A stretch of DNA of 16,754 bases, from assembly GCA_037147415.1 (NCBI GenBank), contig JBAWVF010000074.1, positions 1 through 16,754 of the forward strand, in the 5' to 3' direction. The first letter of the stretch is position 1, and each line of letters begins with the position of its first letter. The notes below the pieces were generated by a model. The model was not told where the DNA came from. It worked only from the letters and a program-made list of their open reading frames with translations, and did not search any database. The DNA comes from BOG-933 sp037147415 (GTDB taxonomy: Bacteria > Pseudomonadota > Alphaproteobacteria > Azospirillales > Azospirillaceae). The translations under genes were made by a program, and so were the position numbers. Below, in pieces: positions 1 through 6,913 of the stretch.

Positions 1-5
1 CTCCC

Positions 6-93
6 GTCATTCCCGCGAAAGCGGGAATCCAGGGCAACCCGTTCGGGGTCGGGTGCTTCACGATGCTGGCCCCCCGCTTTCGCGGGGGTGACA
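6..93. repeat. Pair of inverted REP-like hairpin elements
   Basis: Two copies of a short palindromic element lie head to head. The first (6-28) has a perfect 8-bp stem, ATTCCCGC at 9-16 and GCGGGAAT at 21-28, closed by a GAAA loop. The second (71-93), read on the minus strand, gives nearly the same sequence, GTCACCCCCGCGAAAGCGGG, with a 7-bp stem at 71-77 and 82-88. Such GAAA-capped GTCATTCCCGCG palindromes are commonly dispersed in intergenic DNA of proteobacteria. The pair lies beyond the 3' end of recJ and could also act as a transcript-end structure. No other copy was noticed in this window. Confidence 0.75.
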
Positions 94-168
94 AAGACAC
101 AGCGTCGGTGACAAAGACACAGCGTCGGTGACAAAGAAACAGCGTCGGTGACAAAGAAACAGCGACGG
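89..168. repeat. Four-copy 20-bp tandem repeat
   Basis: Four adjacent 20-bp units start at 89, 109, 129 and 149. Each follows the pattern TGACAAAGAMACAGCGWCGG. Units 1 and 2 are identical; unit 3 changes one base (GACAC to GAAAC), and unit 4 adds a second change (CGTCGG to CGACGG). A degenerate TGAC start of a fifth unit follows at 169. The first unit begins inside the end of the second REP-like hairpin, so the array probably grew from the flank of that element. There are no spacers, so it is not a CRISPR array, and no coding use is evident. Confidence 0.85.
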
Positions 169-206
169 TGACGAACGAAGAAAGACCGGTTCAGTTCCGT
201 GCCGGC

Positions 207-2093
207 TTAAACCGCGGCGGCGGCGTCGTCGAGCACGAGTTGGACCCCGGTATTGCCGTTCCAGGTGTCGAGGCGAAGCGGCCCGGCCAGATGGAGCGGA
301 CGGCCGTTCGAGGTCAGCAGCAACTGCCCGAGGTCGTTGTCGACGCAGCGAAAGGCGATTGCCTTCAGCCTGCCGCCCTCGGCCCCGGTGAGGATACAGC
401 GGACGTGGCCGGTACCGACCACATCGGCGCGCACCACTCTGGCGTCGGTGACGGCAAAGCGCGGCTCGGCGTTGCCGCTGCCGAACGGGCCGAGCGTGGC
501 CAGCAGCTTTGCAAGCTCGGGGGTAACGGCGCCGATCGACAGCGCGCCGTCCAGCTCCAGACTGGCTTCGGGCAGGACGCCGCCGAGTTGCTCGGCGATC
601 CGGCCCGACAGGAACTCTTGCAACTCGCTGATCCGGCCGGCGGCGACCGAAAACCCGGCGGCCATCCGGTGCCCCCCTCCGGTCAGCAATATGCCCGATT
701 GGCGCGCCGCGATGATCGCCGCGCCGAGATCGACACCGCGCACCGATCGGCCGGAGCCCTTGCCGACACCGTCAACCACAGACAGCACGCAGGCCGGGCG
801 GCGAAAACGCTCCATCAGGCGGGCCGCCGCAATCCCGATCACGCCGGGGTGCCAGTCGGCACCGGCCAGAAATACCAGATTGCCCGGCTCGCGGTTGCCG
901 ATTTGCTCCAATGCGGCTTCGAGCACCCCGGCCTCAATTTGCCGGCGCTCGGTGTTCAGTTCGTCGAGCTGCCGGGCTACATTCATGGCTTCGGCGGGAT
1001 CGTCGGTCGATAGCAAGCGGGTGCCGAGGTCGGACGCACCGACTCGGCCGCCGGCATTGACCCGTGGGCCGAGCACGAAACCGGCATGATAAGCTTCGGG
1101 CGGAACATTCATTCCGGCAACATCGCCCAGAGCCACCAGCCCGGGATTGCCGCGGCGGGCCATGACCTTAAGCCCTTGCGTGACCAGCGCCCGGTTAAGA
1201 CCGACCAGCGGCACCACGTCGCACACCGTACCGAGCGCGACCAGATCTAGCCAGCTCATCAGGTCGGGTTCGGGCCGGTTGCGGAACCATCCGGCCTTGC
1301 GCAGAGTGCGGTTGAGCGCGACCACGGTGAGGAAGGTAACGCCGGCGGCGCACAGCGTGCCCAGCCCCGAATTGTCGTCAAAGCGGTTGGGATTGACCAG
1401 GGCCACCGCTTCGGGCAGGGCGCCTTCGGTGGCGTGATGGTCGAGCACGACCACGTCGAGCCCCACTTTTGCCGCCGCTGCCAACGGTTCGTAGGCGGTG
1501 GTGCCGCAATCGACGGTGACCACCAGCCGAACGCCTTCATGGTGGAGTTTCAGCAGGGCGGCCGTGTTGGGGCCGTAGCCTTCGGCGATGCGGTCGGGGA
1601 TATAGAATCGGGGGGGCCTGCCGACCGCCGACAGATACCGATGCAGCAGCGCGGCCGAGGTTGCGCCGTCGACATCATAGTCGCCATAGACTGTGATGGA
1701 TTCGCCCTTAGTCACGGCTTCGGCCAGCCGGTTCGCCGCGGTATCCATGTCGGCCAAACGGCTCGGGTCGGGCATCAACGCTCGGATGGTCGGGGTCAGA
1801 AAGCTGTCGCAATTCTCCAATGTTACCCCGCGAGCCGCCAGCACGCGCCCGACGATCTCGGGCAAAGCATGACTTTGGGACAGTGCCAGCGCCAGCCGGT
1901 CATTGCTTGAGCGCGCCAGCCAGCGCCGACCGGTTACCGAATGCGCGACATTGAGGAAGGCGGGGGAGTCGGGGAGCAGGGCTTGAGCCTCCGTTACGGG
2001 ATTGTTCGCAGAGTATAGGACGCGCGCGGCGGTGACAGCGGGAATTTCGCATGCCGCATTGCGGCGCCCGTGTCTTTCTGCCATTATCGGCAT
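207..2093 (-). CDS. recJ: Single-stranded-DNA-specific exonuclease RecJ
   Basis: This is the 5'-3' single-strand DNA exonuclease of recombination and mismatch repair, a cytoplasmic DHH-family phosphoesterase. The metal-binding motifs are in order: GDYDVDG at residues 137-143, TVDCGT near 193-198, LDHH at 217-220 and CDVVPL at 291-296. NAGGR (346-350) and DWHPGVIGI (413-421) follow, then KGSGRS (445-450) and the DHHA1 signature GGGHRMAAGF (472-481). The C-terminal domain runs to the end. The frame gives 628 residues, somewhat long for the family. Similarity to RecJ begins around FLNVAHSVTGRRW (from residue 46), so about 40 N-terminal residues are unconserved, and ATG at 2093 or 2084 is chosen because I see no better internal start. 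It diverges from tatB across about 47 bp. Confidence 0.95.
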   Translation of the reverse strand: MPIMAERHGRRNAACEIPAVTAARVLYSANNPVTEAQALLPDSPAFLNVAHSVTGRRWLARSSNDRLALALSQSHALPEIVGRVLAARGVTLENCDSFLTPTIRALMPDPSRLADMDTAANRLAEAVTKGESITVYGDYDVDGATSAALLHRYLSAVGRPPRFYIPDRIAEGYGPNTAALLKLHHEGVRLVVTVDCGTTAYEPLAAAAKVGLDVVVLDHHATEGALPEAVALVNPNRFDDNSGLGTLCAAGVTFLTVVALNRTLRKAGWFRNRPEPDLMSWLDLVALGTVCDVVPLVGLNRALVTQGLKVMARRGNPGLVALGDVAGMNVPPEAYHAGFVLGPRVNAGGRVGASDLGTRLLSTDDPAEAMNVARQLDELNTERRQIEAGVLEAALEQIGNREPGNLVFLAGADWHPGVIGIAAARLMERFRRPACVLSVVDGVGKGSGRSVRGVDLGAAIIAARQSGILLTGGGHRMAAGFSVAAGRISELQEFLSGRIAEQLGGVLPEASLELDGALSIGAVTPELAKLLATLGPFGSGNAEPRFAVTDARVVRADVVGTGHVRCILTGAEGGRLKAIAFRCVDNDLGQLLLTSNGRPLHLAGPLRLDTWNGNTGVQLVLDDAAAAV

Positions 2094-2140
2094 CGACGCC
2101 GCAGAGGTGCGGGGGCTCGCGTCCGCTCAGAAGTCCAAAA

Positions 2141-2632
2141 ATGTTCGATATTCAATGGTCGGAAATTCTGGTGATCGTGGTGGTCGCGTTAATCGCCATC
2201 GGGCCTAAGGATTTGCCGAAAGTCTTGTTCGCCGTCGGTAAGGTGGTTCGCCGGGCCCGCTATATGGCCAGCGAGTTCCAGCATCATTTCAGCGACATGA
2301 TGCACGAGGCGGAATTGTCGGAACTGCGCCGGCAGGCCGATGCGGGACATGACCCGACTCGCTCGGGCGGTCTGACCGAACTGATCGACCCCGATGGCTC
2401 GATCCGGCGGAACTTCGAGACGCTTGATGGCGGCATGGCCGGTCACGCCGGCAGCCCGTCGGAGCATGCTTATTCCGAACATGATCCGCTCGATCATGAC
2501 GAGTATCACTCCGAGCCTGAACATCCTCAAGAGGCTGCGCCGTCGCTTGCCGCGGCTGACGCGCCTTCTCCGGTTCAGCAAGTCCCGGTTCAGCAAGCTC
2601 CGGTTCAGCAAGCCCCGGCCCGGCAGGAATAA
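2141..2632 (+). CDS. tatB: Sec-independent protein translocase subunit TatB
   Basis: TatB forms the twin-arginine signal receptor with TatC in the inner membrane. The 163-residue product starts MFDIQWSEIL, followed by one membrane span (VIVVVALIAI) and the hinge GPKDLP, the classic TatB N-terminus. An amphipathic helix comes next (KVLFAVGKVVRRARYMASEF), then an acidic, His-rich region and a low-complexity tail ending in repeated PVQQ units. An upstream in-frame start at 2051 would add 30 unrelated residues ahead of this N-terminus and is rejected. The shine-dalgarno before 2141 is weak. tatC follows after 5 bp. No tatA is present upstream, where it commonly lies in alphaproteobacteria; recJ diverges there instead. 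Confidence 0.92.
   Translation: MFDIQWSEILVIVVVALIAIGPKDLPKVLFAVGKVVRRARYMASEFQHHFSDMMHEAELSELRRQADAGHDPTRSGGLTELIDPDGSIRRNFETLDGGMAGHAGSPSEHAYSEHDPLDHDEYHSEPEHPQEAAPSLAAADAPSPVQQVPVQQAPVQQAPARQE
2570..2629 (+). repeat. 15-bp tandem repeats encoding the TatB Pro-Val-Gln-Gln tail
   Basis: Three near-identical 15-bp units, CCGGTTCAGCAAGYY, begin at 2570, 2585 and 2600. A diverged fourth unit (2615-2629) runs to the last codon of tatB. They encode PVQQV, PVQQA, PVQQA and PARQE. Because the unit is a multiple of three, copy-number change would lengthen or shorten the TatB tail without a frameshift. Confidence 0.85.
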
Positions 2633-2637
2633 CGCCA

Positions 2638-3468
2638 GTGGAAAACGATACCGACGCCCATAAGATGCCGCTGCTTGAACATTTGATCGAGCTGCGCAAT
2701 CGGTTGGTCTATTCGATAGCGGCTCTGTTGGTCGGGTTTGCGATTTGTTATAATTTCTCCGGGCAAATTTATACGTTTTTGGTGCAGCCGCTGGCCGATA
2801 TTCTGGCCGGACAAGGCCGCAAGATGATTTATACCGGCCTGACTGAAGCGTTTTTCACCTATATCAAGGTTTCCTTTTGGGGCGGGGCCTTCCTGGCTTT
2901 TCCGATTATCGCGGCCCAAATCTGGATGTTCGTGGCGCCCGGTCTTTATCGGCATGAAAAGCAGGCGTTTCTGCCATTCTTGATCGCGACGCCGATTCTG
3001 TTCCTGACCGGGGGGGCGGTTGTCTATTATCTGGTGTTTCCGCTGGCGTGGCGCTTTTTCCTGGGCTTTGAGATGCATCCGACTGCGCCGGGAACCTTGC
3101 CGATTCAACTTGAGGCCCGGGTCAGCGAGTATTTGTCGCTGGTCATGAGTCTGATTTTTGCTTTCGGGGTGGCGTTTCAGCTCCCGGTGTTGTTAACGTT
3201 GTTGGCGCGGGTTAACCTGATTACCTCGCAACAACTGGCGGAAAAGCGGCGCTATGCCGTGGTGCTGGTCTTTATCGCCGCGGCGATTCTAACCCCGCCC
3301 GATGTCTTCAGTCAGGTCAGTCTCGCAATTCCGTTGATCGGTCTTTACGAAGTGTCGATTTGGGCGGCGCGTTGGATCGAGCGCCAACGCGCCCGTGATA
3401 TCGCCCGTAACGAAGCCGAAGCCCGCGCCGCCGAAGCGGCCCGGACCAAGGAAAAGGAACCGGAGTGA
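2638..3468 (+). CDS. tatC: Sec-independent protein translocase subunit TatC
   Basis: TatC is the six-span inner-membrane core of the twin-arginine translocase and binds the RR signal peptide of folded export substrates. The 276-residue product carries the N-terminal signature MPLLEHLIELRNRL (residues 10-23) and FVAPGLYRHEKQ (98-109), which holds the conserved Glu of the signal-binding loop. LTPPDVFSQVSLAIPLIGLY (218-237) is the late conserved loop and span. The tail is charged and Ala/Glu-rich. GTG at 2638 is preferred over ATG at 2665 because an AGGA sits about 10 bp before the GTG, while the ATG has none. It is co-transcribed with tatB (5-bp gap) and converges on creA. Confidence 0.95.
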   Translation: MENDTDAHKMPLLEHLIELRNRLVYSIAALLVGFAICYNFSGQIYTFLVQPLADILAGQGRKMIYTGLTEAFFTYIKVSFWGGAFLAFPIIAAQIWMFVAPGLYRHEKQAFLPFLIATPILFLTGGAVVYYLVFPLAWRFFLGFEMHPTAPGTLPIQLEARVSEYLSLVMSLIFAFGVAFQLPVLLTLLARVNLITSQQLAEKRRYAVVLVFIAAAILTPPDVFSQVSLAIPLIGLYEVSIWAARWIERQRARDIARNEAEARAAEAARTKEKEPE

Positions 3469-3490
3469 AGTGAGGGGGGGGCCCCTCACT
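3469..3490. terminator. Hairpin between convergent tatC and creA
   Basis: A perfect 9-bp inverted repeat, AGTGAGGGG at 3469-3477 and CCCCTCACT at 3482-3490, has a GGGG loop. It fills exactly the space between the tatC stop (3466-3468) and the creA stop on the other strand (3490-3492). Position and symmetry suggest a bidirectional transcription terminator, though neither strand has a clear T-run, so it may be weak or work through RNA decay. Confidence 0.55.
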
Positions 3491-3963
3491 CACCGCCAGG
3501 GCATGATCGGTACGGTTGAGATGCTATTCATCGGCGAGCCGTCGATCAATTTGGTGCTATAGACCAGATAGACCAGAGTATTACGCTTGCGGTCGAACAT
3601 GCGTATGACCCTGGTTTCTTTGAACAGGATCGAGGTGTCTTCGGTAAAGACGGTCTCGTTTTCCTTAAGCGCCGGCGGCATGGTGATCGGGCCGACCTGA
3701 CGGCAGGCAATCGCAAAGCGCGACGGGTCGGTAGCAAGGCCGAGCGAGCCGGCGATGCCACCGGTACGGGCTTGGCTTAGATGGCAGGCGACACCGGGAA
3801 TTTTGGGGTCGTCGAAAGCGTCAACACAAACCTTATGATTAGCACCGATCAGCTTCCAGGCTGTGGTGACGCAACCGATTTCTTCAGCCGCCGCTCCACC
3901 CGTCAGTAGCCCGCTTGCGATTAGCCCGAGCACCAGGGCCAGCCCCGTCGTAAATCTTTTCAT
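3490..3963 (-). CDS. creA: CreA family periplasmic protein
   Basis: The 157-residue product resembles E. coli CreA along its whole length. Landmarks are EEIGCVTTAWKLIGANHK after the signal peptide, then AFDDPKIPGVACHLSQARTG, GGIAGSLGLATDPS, ACRQVGPI and the C-terminal SPMNSISTVPIMPWR. The family is widespread in proteobacteria, but its biochemical role is not established; the name comes from its position beside creBCD in E. coli, and no creBCD genes are seen here. The N-terminus (Met-Lys-Arg, hydrophobic stretch, then GGAAAEE) is a signal peptide with likely cleavage near residue 26, giving a periplasmic protein. Four Cys follow (about residues 31, 46, 60, 87), which could form disulfides. 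It converges on tatC and diverges from the hydratase gene. Confidence 0.9.
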   Translation of the reverse strand: MKRFTTGLALVLGLIASGLLTGGAAAEEIGCVTTAWKLIGANHKVCVDAFDDPKIPGVACHLSQARTGGIAGSLGLATDPSRFAIACRQVGPITMPPALKENETVFTEDTSILFKETRVIRMFDRKRNTLVYLVYSTKLIDGSPMNSISTVPIMPWR

Positions 3964-4070
3964 TGTCGCCTCGTGCTTTTTCAGGGAAAAGAATGCATCT
4001 TGCTACTCGGACCCGGGGCTTTGGGGAACTGTTATCTTGGATAATATTTGATATGGGGGGAGGGCGCGTC

Positions 4071-4535
4071 ATGGTCGGTCTTGCCTTTGAAGAATTTCGG
4101 ATCGGAGCGGTGTTTGAAACGGCCGGGATCACGGTTACCGAAGCAATGATCATCGAATATGCTTTTCGCTATGATCCGCAGCCCTTCCATATTGATGCAA
4201 TTGCCGCCAGTCGCTCGCCCTATGGTGGTCTGATTGCCAGCGGTTTCCAGACCATGAGCCTGACATTCCGGTTGTTTCAAGCGACCGGAATGCTGAGCGG
4301 GACCGGCTGGGGCGAGGCCGGGGCCGACGAGGTCCGCTGGCTGCGCCCGGTCCGACCCGGCGATACTCTGCGCGTCAAGGTCACGGTCGCCGGGGTTCTA
4401 CCGTCGCGTCGTCCGGACCGGGGGATTGTGCGCTTGGCTTATGCGACCTATAATCAACATGGCGAAGCGGTGCTAACCATGACGGTTAATCATTTGGTTC
4501 TCGTCGGACTCGTTGCGGCCGGTCAAAATGATTAA
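4071..4535 (+). CDS. MaoC-like (R)-specific hydratase/dehydratase
   Basis: This is a single hot-dog domain protein of 154 residues of the MaoC/enoyl-CoA hydratase 2 group. These enzymes hydrate trans-2-enoyl-CoA or related thioesters in the cytoplasm. The hydratase motif is visible as RYDPQPFHID, with the catalytic pair Asp35 and His40, followed by GGLIASGF at 52-59. ATG 4071 is chosen because GGGGGAGGG lies 8 bp upstream and the fold begins directly after (LAFEEFRIGAVF). Longer in-frame starts, at 3963 for example, would overlap the creA start and add unrelated residues. The 3' end overlaps the metal-binding protein gene by 8 bp, so the two are co-transcribed although no functional link is obvious. 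The true substrate is unknown. Confidence 0.85.
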   Translation: MVGLAFEEFRIGAVFETAGITVTEAMIIEYAFRYDPQPFHIDAIAASRSPYGGLIASGFQTMSLTFRLFQATGMLSGTGWGEAGADEVRWLRPVRPGDTLRVKVTVAGVLPSRRPDRGIVRLAYATYNQHGEAVLTMTVNHLVLVGLVAAGQND

Positions 4536-5445
4536 AACTTGGAACTGCCGGCCGGGGATTTGGTGTTTCATCCTGTCTGTCTTGCTGTTGGTTTCGCCGG
4601 CCATGGCGACTTCGCTCAAGGTTGTGGCGAGTTTCAGCATTCTTGGCGATCTGGTGCAACAGGTTGGCGGTAACCGGGTCGTTGTTACAACTCTGGTCGG
4701 GCCGGACGGTGATGCGCATGTGTTCGAGCCGACGCCCGCTAATGCCCGGGCGATCGGCGAGGCCGGGCTGGTGGTGACCAACGGGCTCGGGCTTGAGGGC
4801 TGGATGCCCCGCTTGATCCATTCAACCGGCTATCGCGGGCCGGTGGTGGTGGCAACCGAAGGGGTTGTTCGGCGCACCGGATTTTCAGAAGACCATGGTC
4901 GGGGCGGGGTTGATCCGCATGCTTGGCAGAATGTTGTCAATTCCGAGATTTACGTTCGGAACATTCTTGCCGGGCTGGTTGATGCCGATCCGCCGGGGGG
5001 TGATGTGTACCGGGCCAACGCCGCCGCCTATACCGCCCGACTCGAAGCGCTTGACCGGTTCGTGCGGGACGCGTTTAAGCGGGTGCCGGTGGCCGATCGC
5101 AAAATTATTACCTCTCATGACGCGCTTGGTTATTACGGCGATGCCTATGGCCTGACTTTGCTGGCGCCGCTTGGTTTCAGCACCGAGGCCGATGCCTCTG
5201 CAAAAACGGTCGCCGCCTTGATCCGGCAAATTCGAAACGAGCATATCAAGGCGATTTTCATCGAAAACATGAGCGATTCGCGCCTGATCGCTCAAATTTC
5301 CCGTGAGGCCGGGGCAAAGGTCGGCGGCAGACTGTTTTCCGATGCCCTGTCTCTCGCCGCCGGCCCGGCTGCCAGCTATGAGGCGATGATTCGCCACAAT
5401 ACCGGCCAAATCATCGAGGCGCTTACGGGCGCCGGGTTGCGTTAA
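4528..5445 (+). CDS. Periplasmic zinc/manganese-binding protein of an ABC transporter (AztC/ZnuA/TroA type)
   Basis: The 305-residue product is a cluster-A-I (cluster 9) metal-binding lipocalin-free receptor that delivers Zn or Mn to an ABC importer from the periplasm. A signal peptide covers residues 1-27 (cleavage near SPAMA). Likely metal ligands are His64 (GDAHVFEP), His131 (DPHAW), His197 (TSHDALGYY) and Asp272 (FSDALS). The three-His-plus-Asp set, the short His-poor loop before DPHAW and the GFSTEADASAKTVAALI stretch resemble alphaproteobacterial AztC-like zinc receptors more than E. coli ZnuA. ATG 4528 overlaps the hydratase stop by 8 bp and is preferred to TTG 4513. No ATPase or permease gene is adjacent. 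The 3' end overlaps the convergent aminotransferase by 23 bp. Metal identity is inferred only. Confidence 0.88.
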   Translation: MIKTWNCRPGIWCFILSVLLLVSPAMATSLKVVASFSILGDLVQQVGGNRVVVTTLVGPDGDAHVFEPTPANARAIGEAGLVVTNGLGLEGWMPRLIHSTGYRGPVVVATEGVVRRTGFSEDHGRGGVDPHAWQNVVNSEIYVRNILAGLVDADPPGGDVYRANAAAYTARLEALDRFVRDAFKRVPVADRKIITSHDALGYYGDAYGLTLLAPLGFSTEADASAKTVAALIRQIRNEHIKAIFIENMSDSRLIAQISREAGAKVGGRLFSDALSLAAGPAASYEAMIRHNTGQIIEALTGAGLR

Positions 5446-6829
5446 GGGCGCGGGTAAAACGCGCTACCAGCTCGTCGATTTCCGGCTCGGTGATAATCAA
5501 AGGCGGGGCGAAAGCCAAAGTGTCGCCCATGGCCCGGGTGATCAATCCGTGTTCCGCGGCCAAATTTTGCACGTGTGCGCCCATTGCTGCGGCGGCTGGA
5601 AACGAGGTCTTGCTCGCTTTGTCGGCCACCAACTCGACTCCGGCGATCAGCCCGACGCCGCGCACCTCTCCGACCAAGGGATGATCGGCAAGTCGGCGCA
5701 GGCTGGCCTGAAAATGGGGGGCTACGCGGCGGACATGATCGAGAATATTGCGTTCATGATATATCGCCAGCGCTTCGAGTGCAACGGCGGCGCAGACCGG
5801 ATGAGCCGAATAGGTAAAGCCGTGACCGAACACGCCGATTTTTTCGGACTCGGCAACGCAGGCGCGATAAATCGACTCGGTAACCAGGGTGGCGCTGATT
5901 GGCAGATAGCCCGAAGACAGGGCCTTGGCACAGGTCAGAATATCCGGTTCGATTCCGAACGTTTCACTGCCCCAGAACCGACCGGTCCGGCCGAAGCCGC
6001 AAATCACCTCGTCGGCGACCAGTAACACATCATGCCGCTGTAATACCGCCTGGATTTTCTCGAAATACGTGGCCGGCGGCACGATGACTCCGCCGGCGCC
6101 CATGATCGGCTCGGCAAAGAAGGCGGCGACGGTGTCCGGTCCTTCAACCTGAATTAAAACATCAAGATTTTCGGCCAGTCGGGTTGCATACGCTTCTTCA
6201 CTCTCGCCCGGATTCGCATGTCGATAGTAATGTGGGCACTCGGCATGAAGAATGCGCGCAATCGGTAAGTCGAAGTCCCGGTGATTATTAGGCAATCCGG
6301 TCAAGCTGGCGGTCGCTACCGTGACCCCGTGATAGGCCTTCATCCGGGAGATGATCTTTTTCTTTTCCGGACGTCCGAGCGCGTTATTATAATACCAGAT
6401 CAGCTTGATGGCGGTGTCGTTGGCCTCTGAGCCGGAGTTGGCGAAAAGGACTTTGGTCAGGGGCTTGCCCTTAAGTGGCCAGGGCGCCAGCTTAACCAGT
6501 TGTTCCGCTAGATCGATCGCCGGGCCGTGCGATTTGTGGCCGAACACATGGTAGAATGGCAGCGTTCTCATCTGGTGTTCCGCCGCCGCCGCCAACCGGC
6601 TTTCGTCAAAGCCGAGGGCCACGCACCACAAGCCGGCCATGCCCTCGATATACTCACGCCCGGTGTCATCAGTGACCATGACGCCGTGTCCGCGCTCAAT
6701 GATGAACGGCCCCTCTTGCTCGTGGCGCTTCAGGTTGGTGTAGGGATGGAACAAATAAGCTTGATCGCGGCGCGCGGCGGAATGACCGGAGGTCGTCATC
6801 ACATCATGTCCCGGACAGTGAAGCGTCAT
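5423..6829 (-). CDS. Class III (omega) aminotransferase, SpuC-like
   Basis: This is a PLP-dependent transaminase moving an omega-amino group, probably from a diamine or amino acid such as putrescine or beta-alanine, to a keto acid in the cytoplasm. Family landmarks are AGLWCVALGF (65-74), the phosphate-binding NSGSEAND (131-138) and AYHG (165-168). AEPIMGAGGVIVPP (239-252), VADEVICGFGRTG with PLP-contacting Asp273, and the Schiff-base Lys302 in CAKALSSGY follow. GFTYSAHP, HPLVGEVRGVG and RAMGDTLAFAPPL complete it. Overall it is most like putrescine-pyruvate aminotransferase SpuC, but substrate cannot be read from sequence. The frame gives 468 residues; ATG at 6829 or at 6799 are both possible, and neither has a convincing ribosome site. 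It diverges from the coiled-coil gene and overlaps the metal-binding gene tail to tail. Confidence 0.88.
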   Translation of the reverse strand: MTLHCPGHDVMTTSGHSAARRDQAYLFHPYTNLKRHEQEGPFIIERGHGVMVTDDTGREYIEGMAGLWCVALGFDESRLAAAAEHQMRTLPFYHVFGHKSHGPAIDLAEQLVKLAPWPLKGKPLTKVLFANSGSEANDTAIKLIWYYNNALGRPEKKKIISRMKAYHGVTVATASLTGLPNNHRDFDLPIARILHAECPHYYRHANPGESEEAYATRLAENLDVLIQVEGPDTVAAFFAEPIMGAGGVIVPPATYFEKIQAVLQRHDVLLVADEVICGFGRTGRFWGSETFGIEPDILTCAKALSSGYLPISATLVTESIYRACVAESEKIGVFGHGFTYSAHPVCAAVALEALAIYHERNILDHVRRVAPHFQASLRRLADHPLVGEVRGVGLIAGVELVADKASKTSFPAAAAMGAHVQNLAAEHGLITRAMGDTLAFAPPLIITEPEIDELVARFTRALNATRRP

Positions 6830-6873
6830 TCTACCGCATTGTAACCGAAACCGTCTCGGCGTAGGCTACCTGT

Positions 6874-6890
6874 GTCGCAAGAATTGCGAC
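6874..6890. promoter_or_regulatory. Perfect 7-bp palindrome in a divergent intergenic region
   Basis: GTCGCAA (6874-6880) and TTGCGAC (6884-6890) form a perfect inverted repeat around GAA. It lies in the 84-bp gap between the aminotransferase start (minus) and the unknown coiled-coil gene (plus), ending 12 bp before the latter's GGAAGG ribosome site. It could be a repressor operator serving either gene or a short 5'-UTR hairpin. No regulator gene is nearby to decide. Confidence 0.45.
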
Positions 6891-6913
6891 GTAAACGATG
6901 ATGGAAGGTCATC

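Noticed and set aside
89..168. CRISPR array
   Set aside because: The units are directly adjacent with no spacers, only 20 bp long and not near cas genes.
168..1089. Long open frames on the plus strand (168-1013 and 253-1089)
   Set aside because: Both are antisense to the conserved C-terminal half of RecJ and read as low-complexity shadow translations.
3964..4070. Promoter with a GATAAT -10 box at 4040-4045 for the hydratase gene
   Set aside because: The -10-like box is reasonable, but the sequence 17 bp upstream does not resemble a -35 box, so the call is not supported beyond chance.
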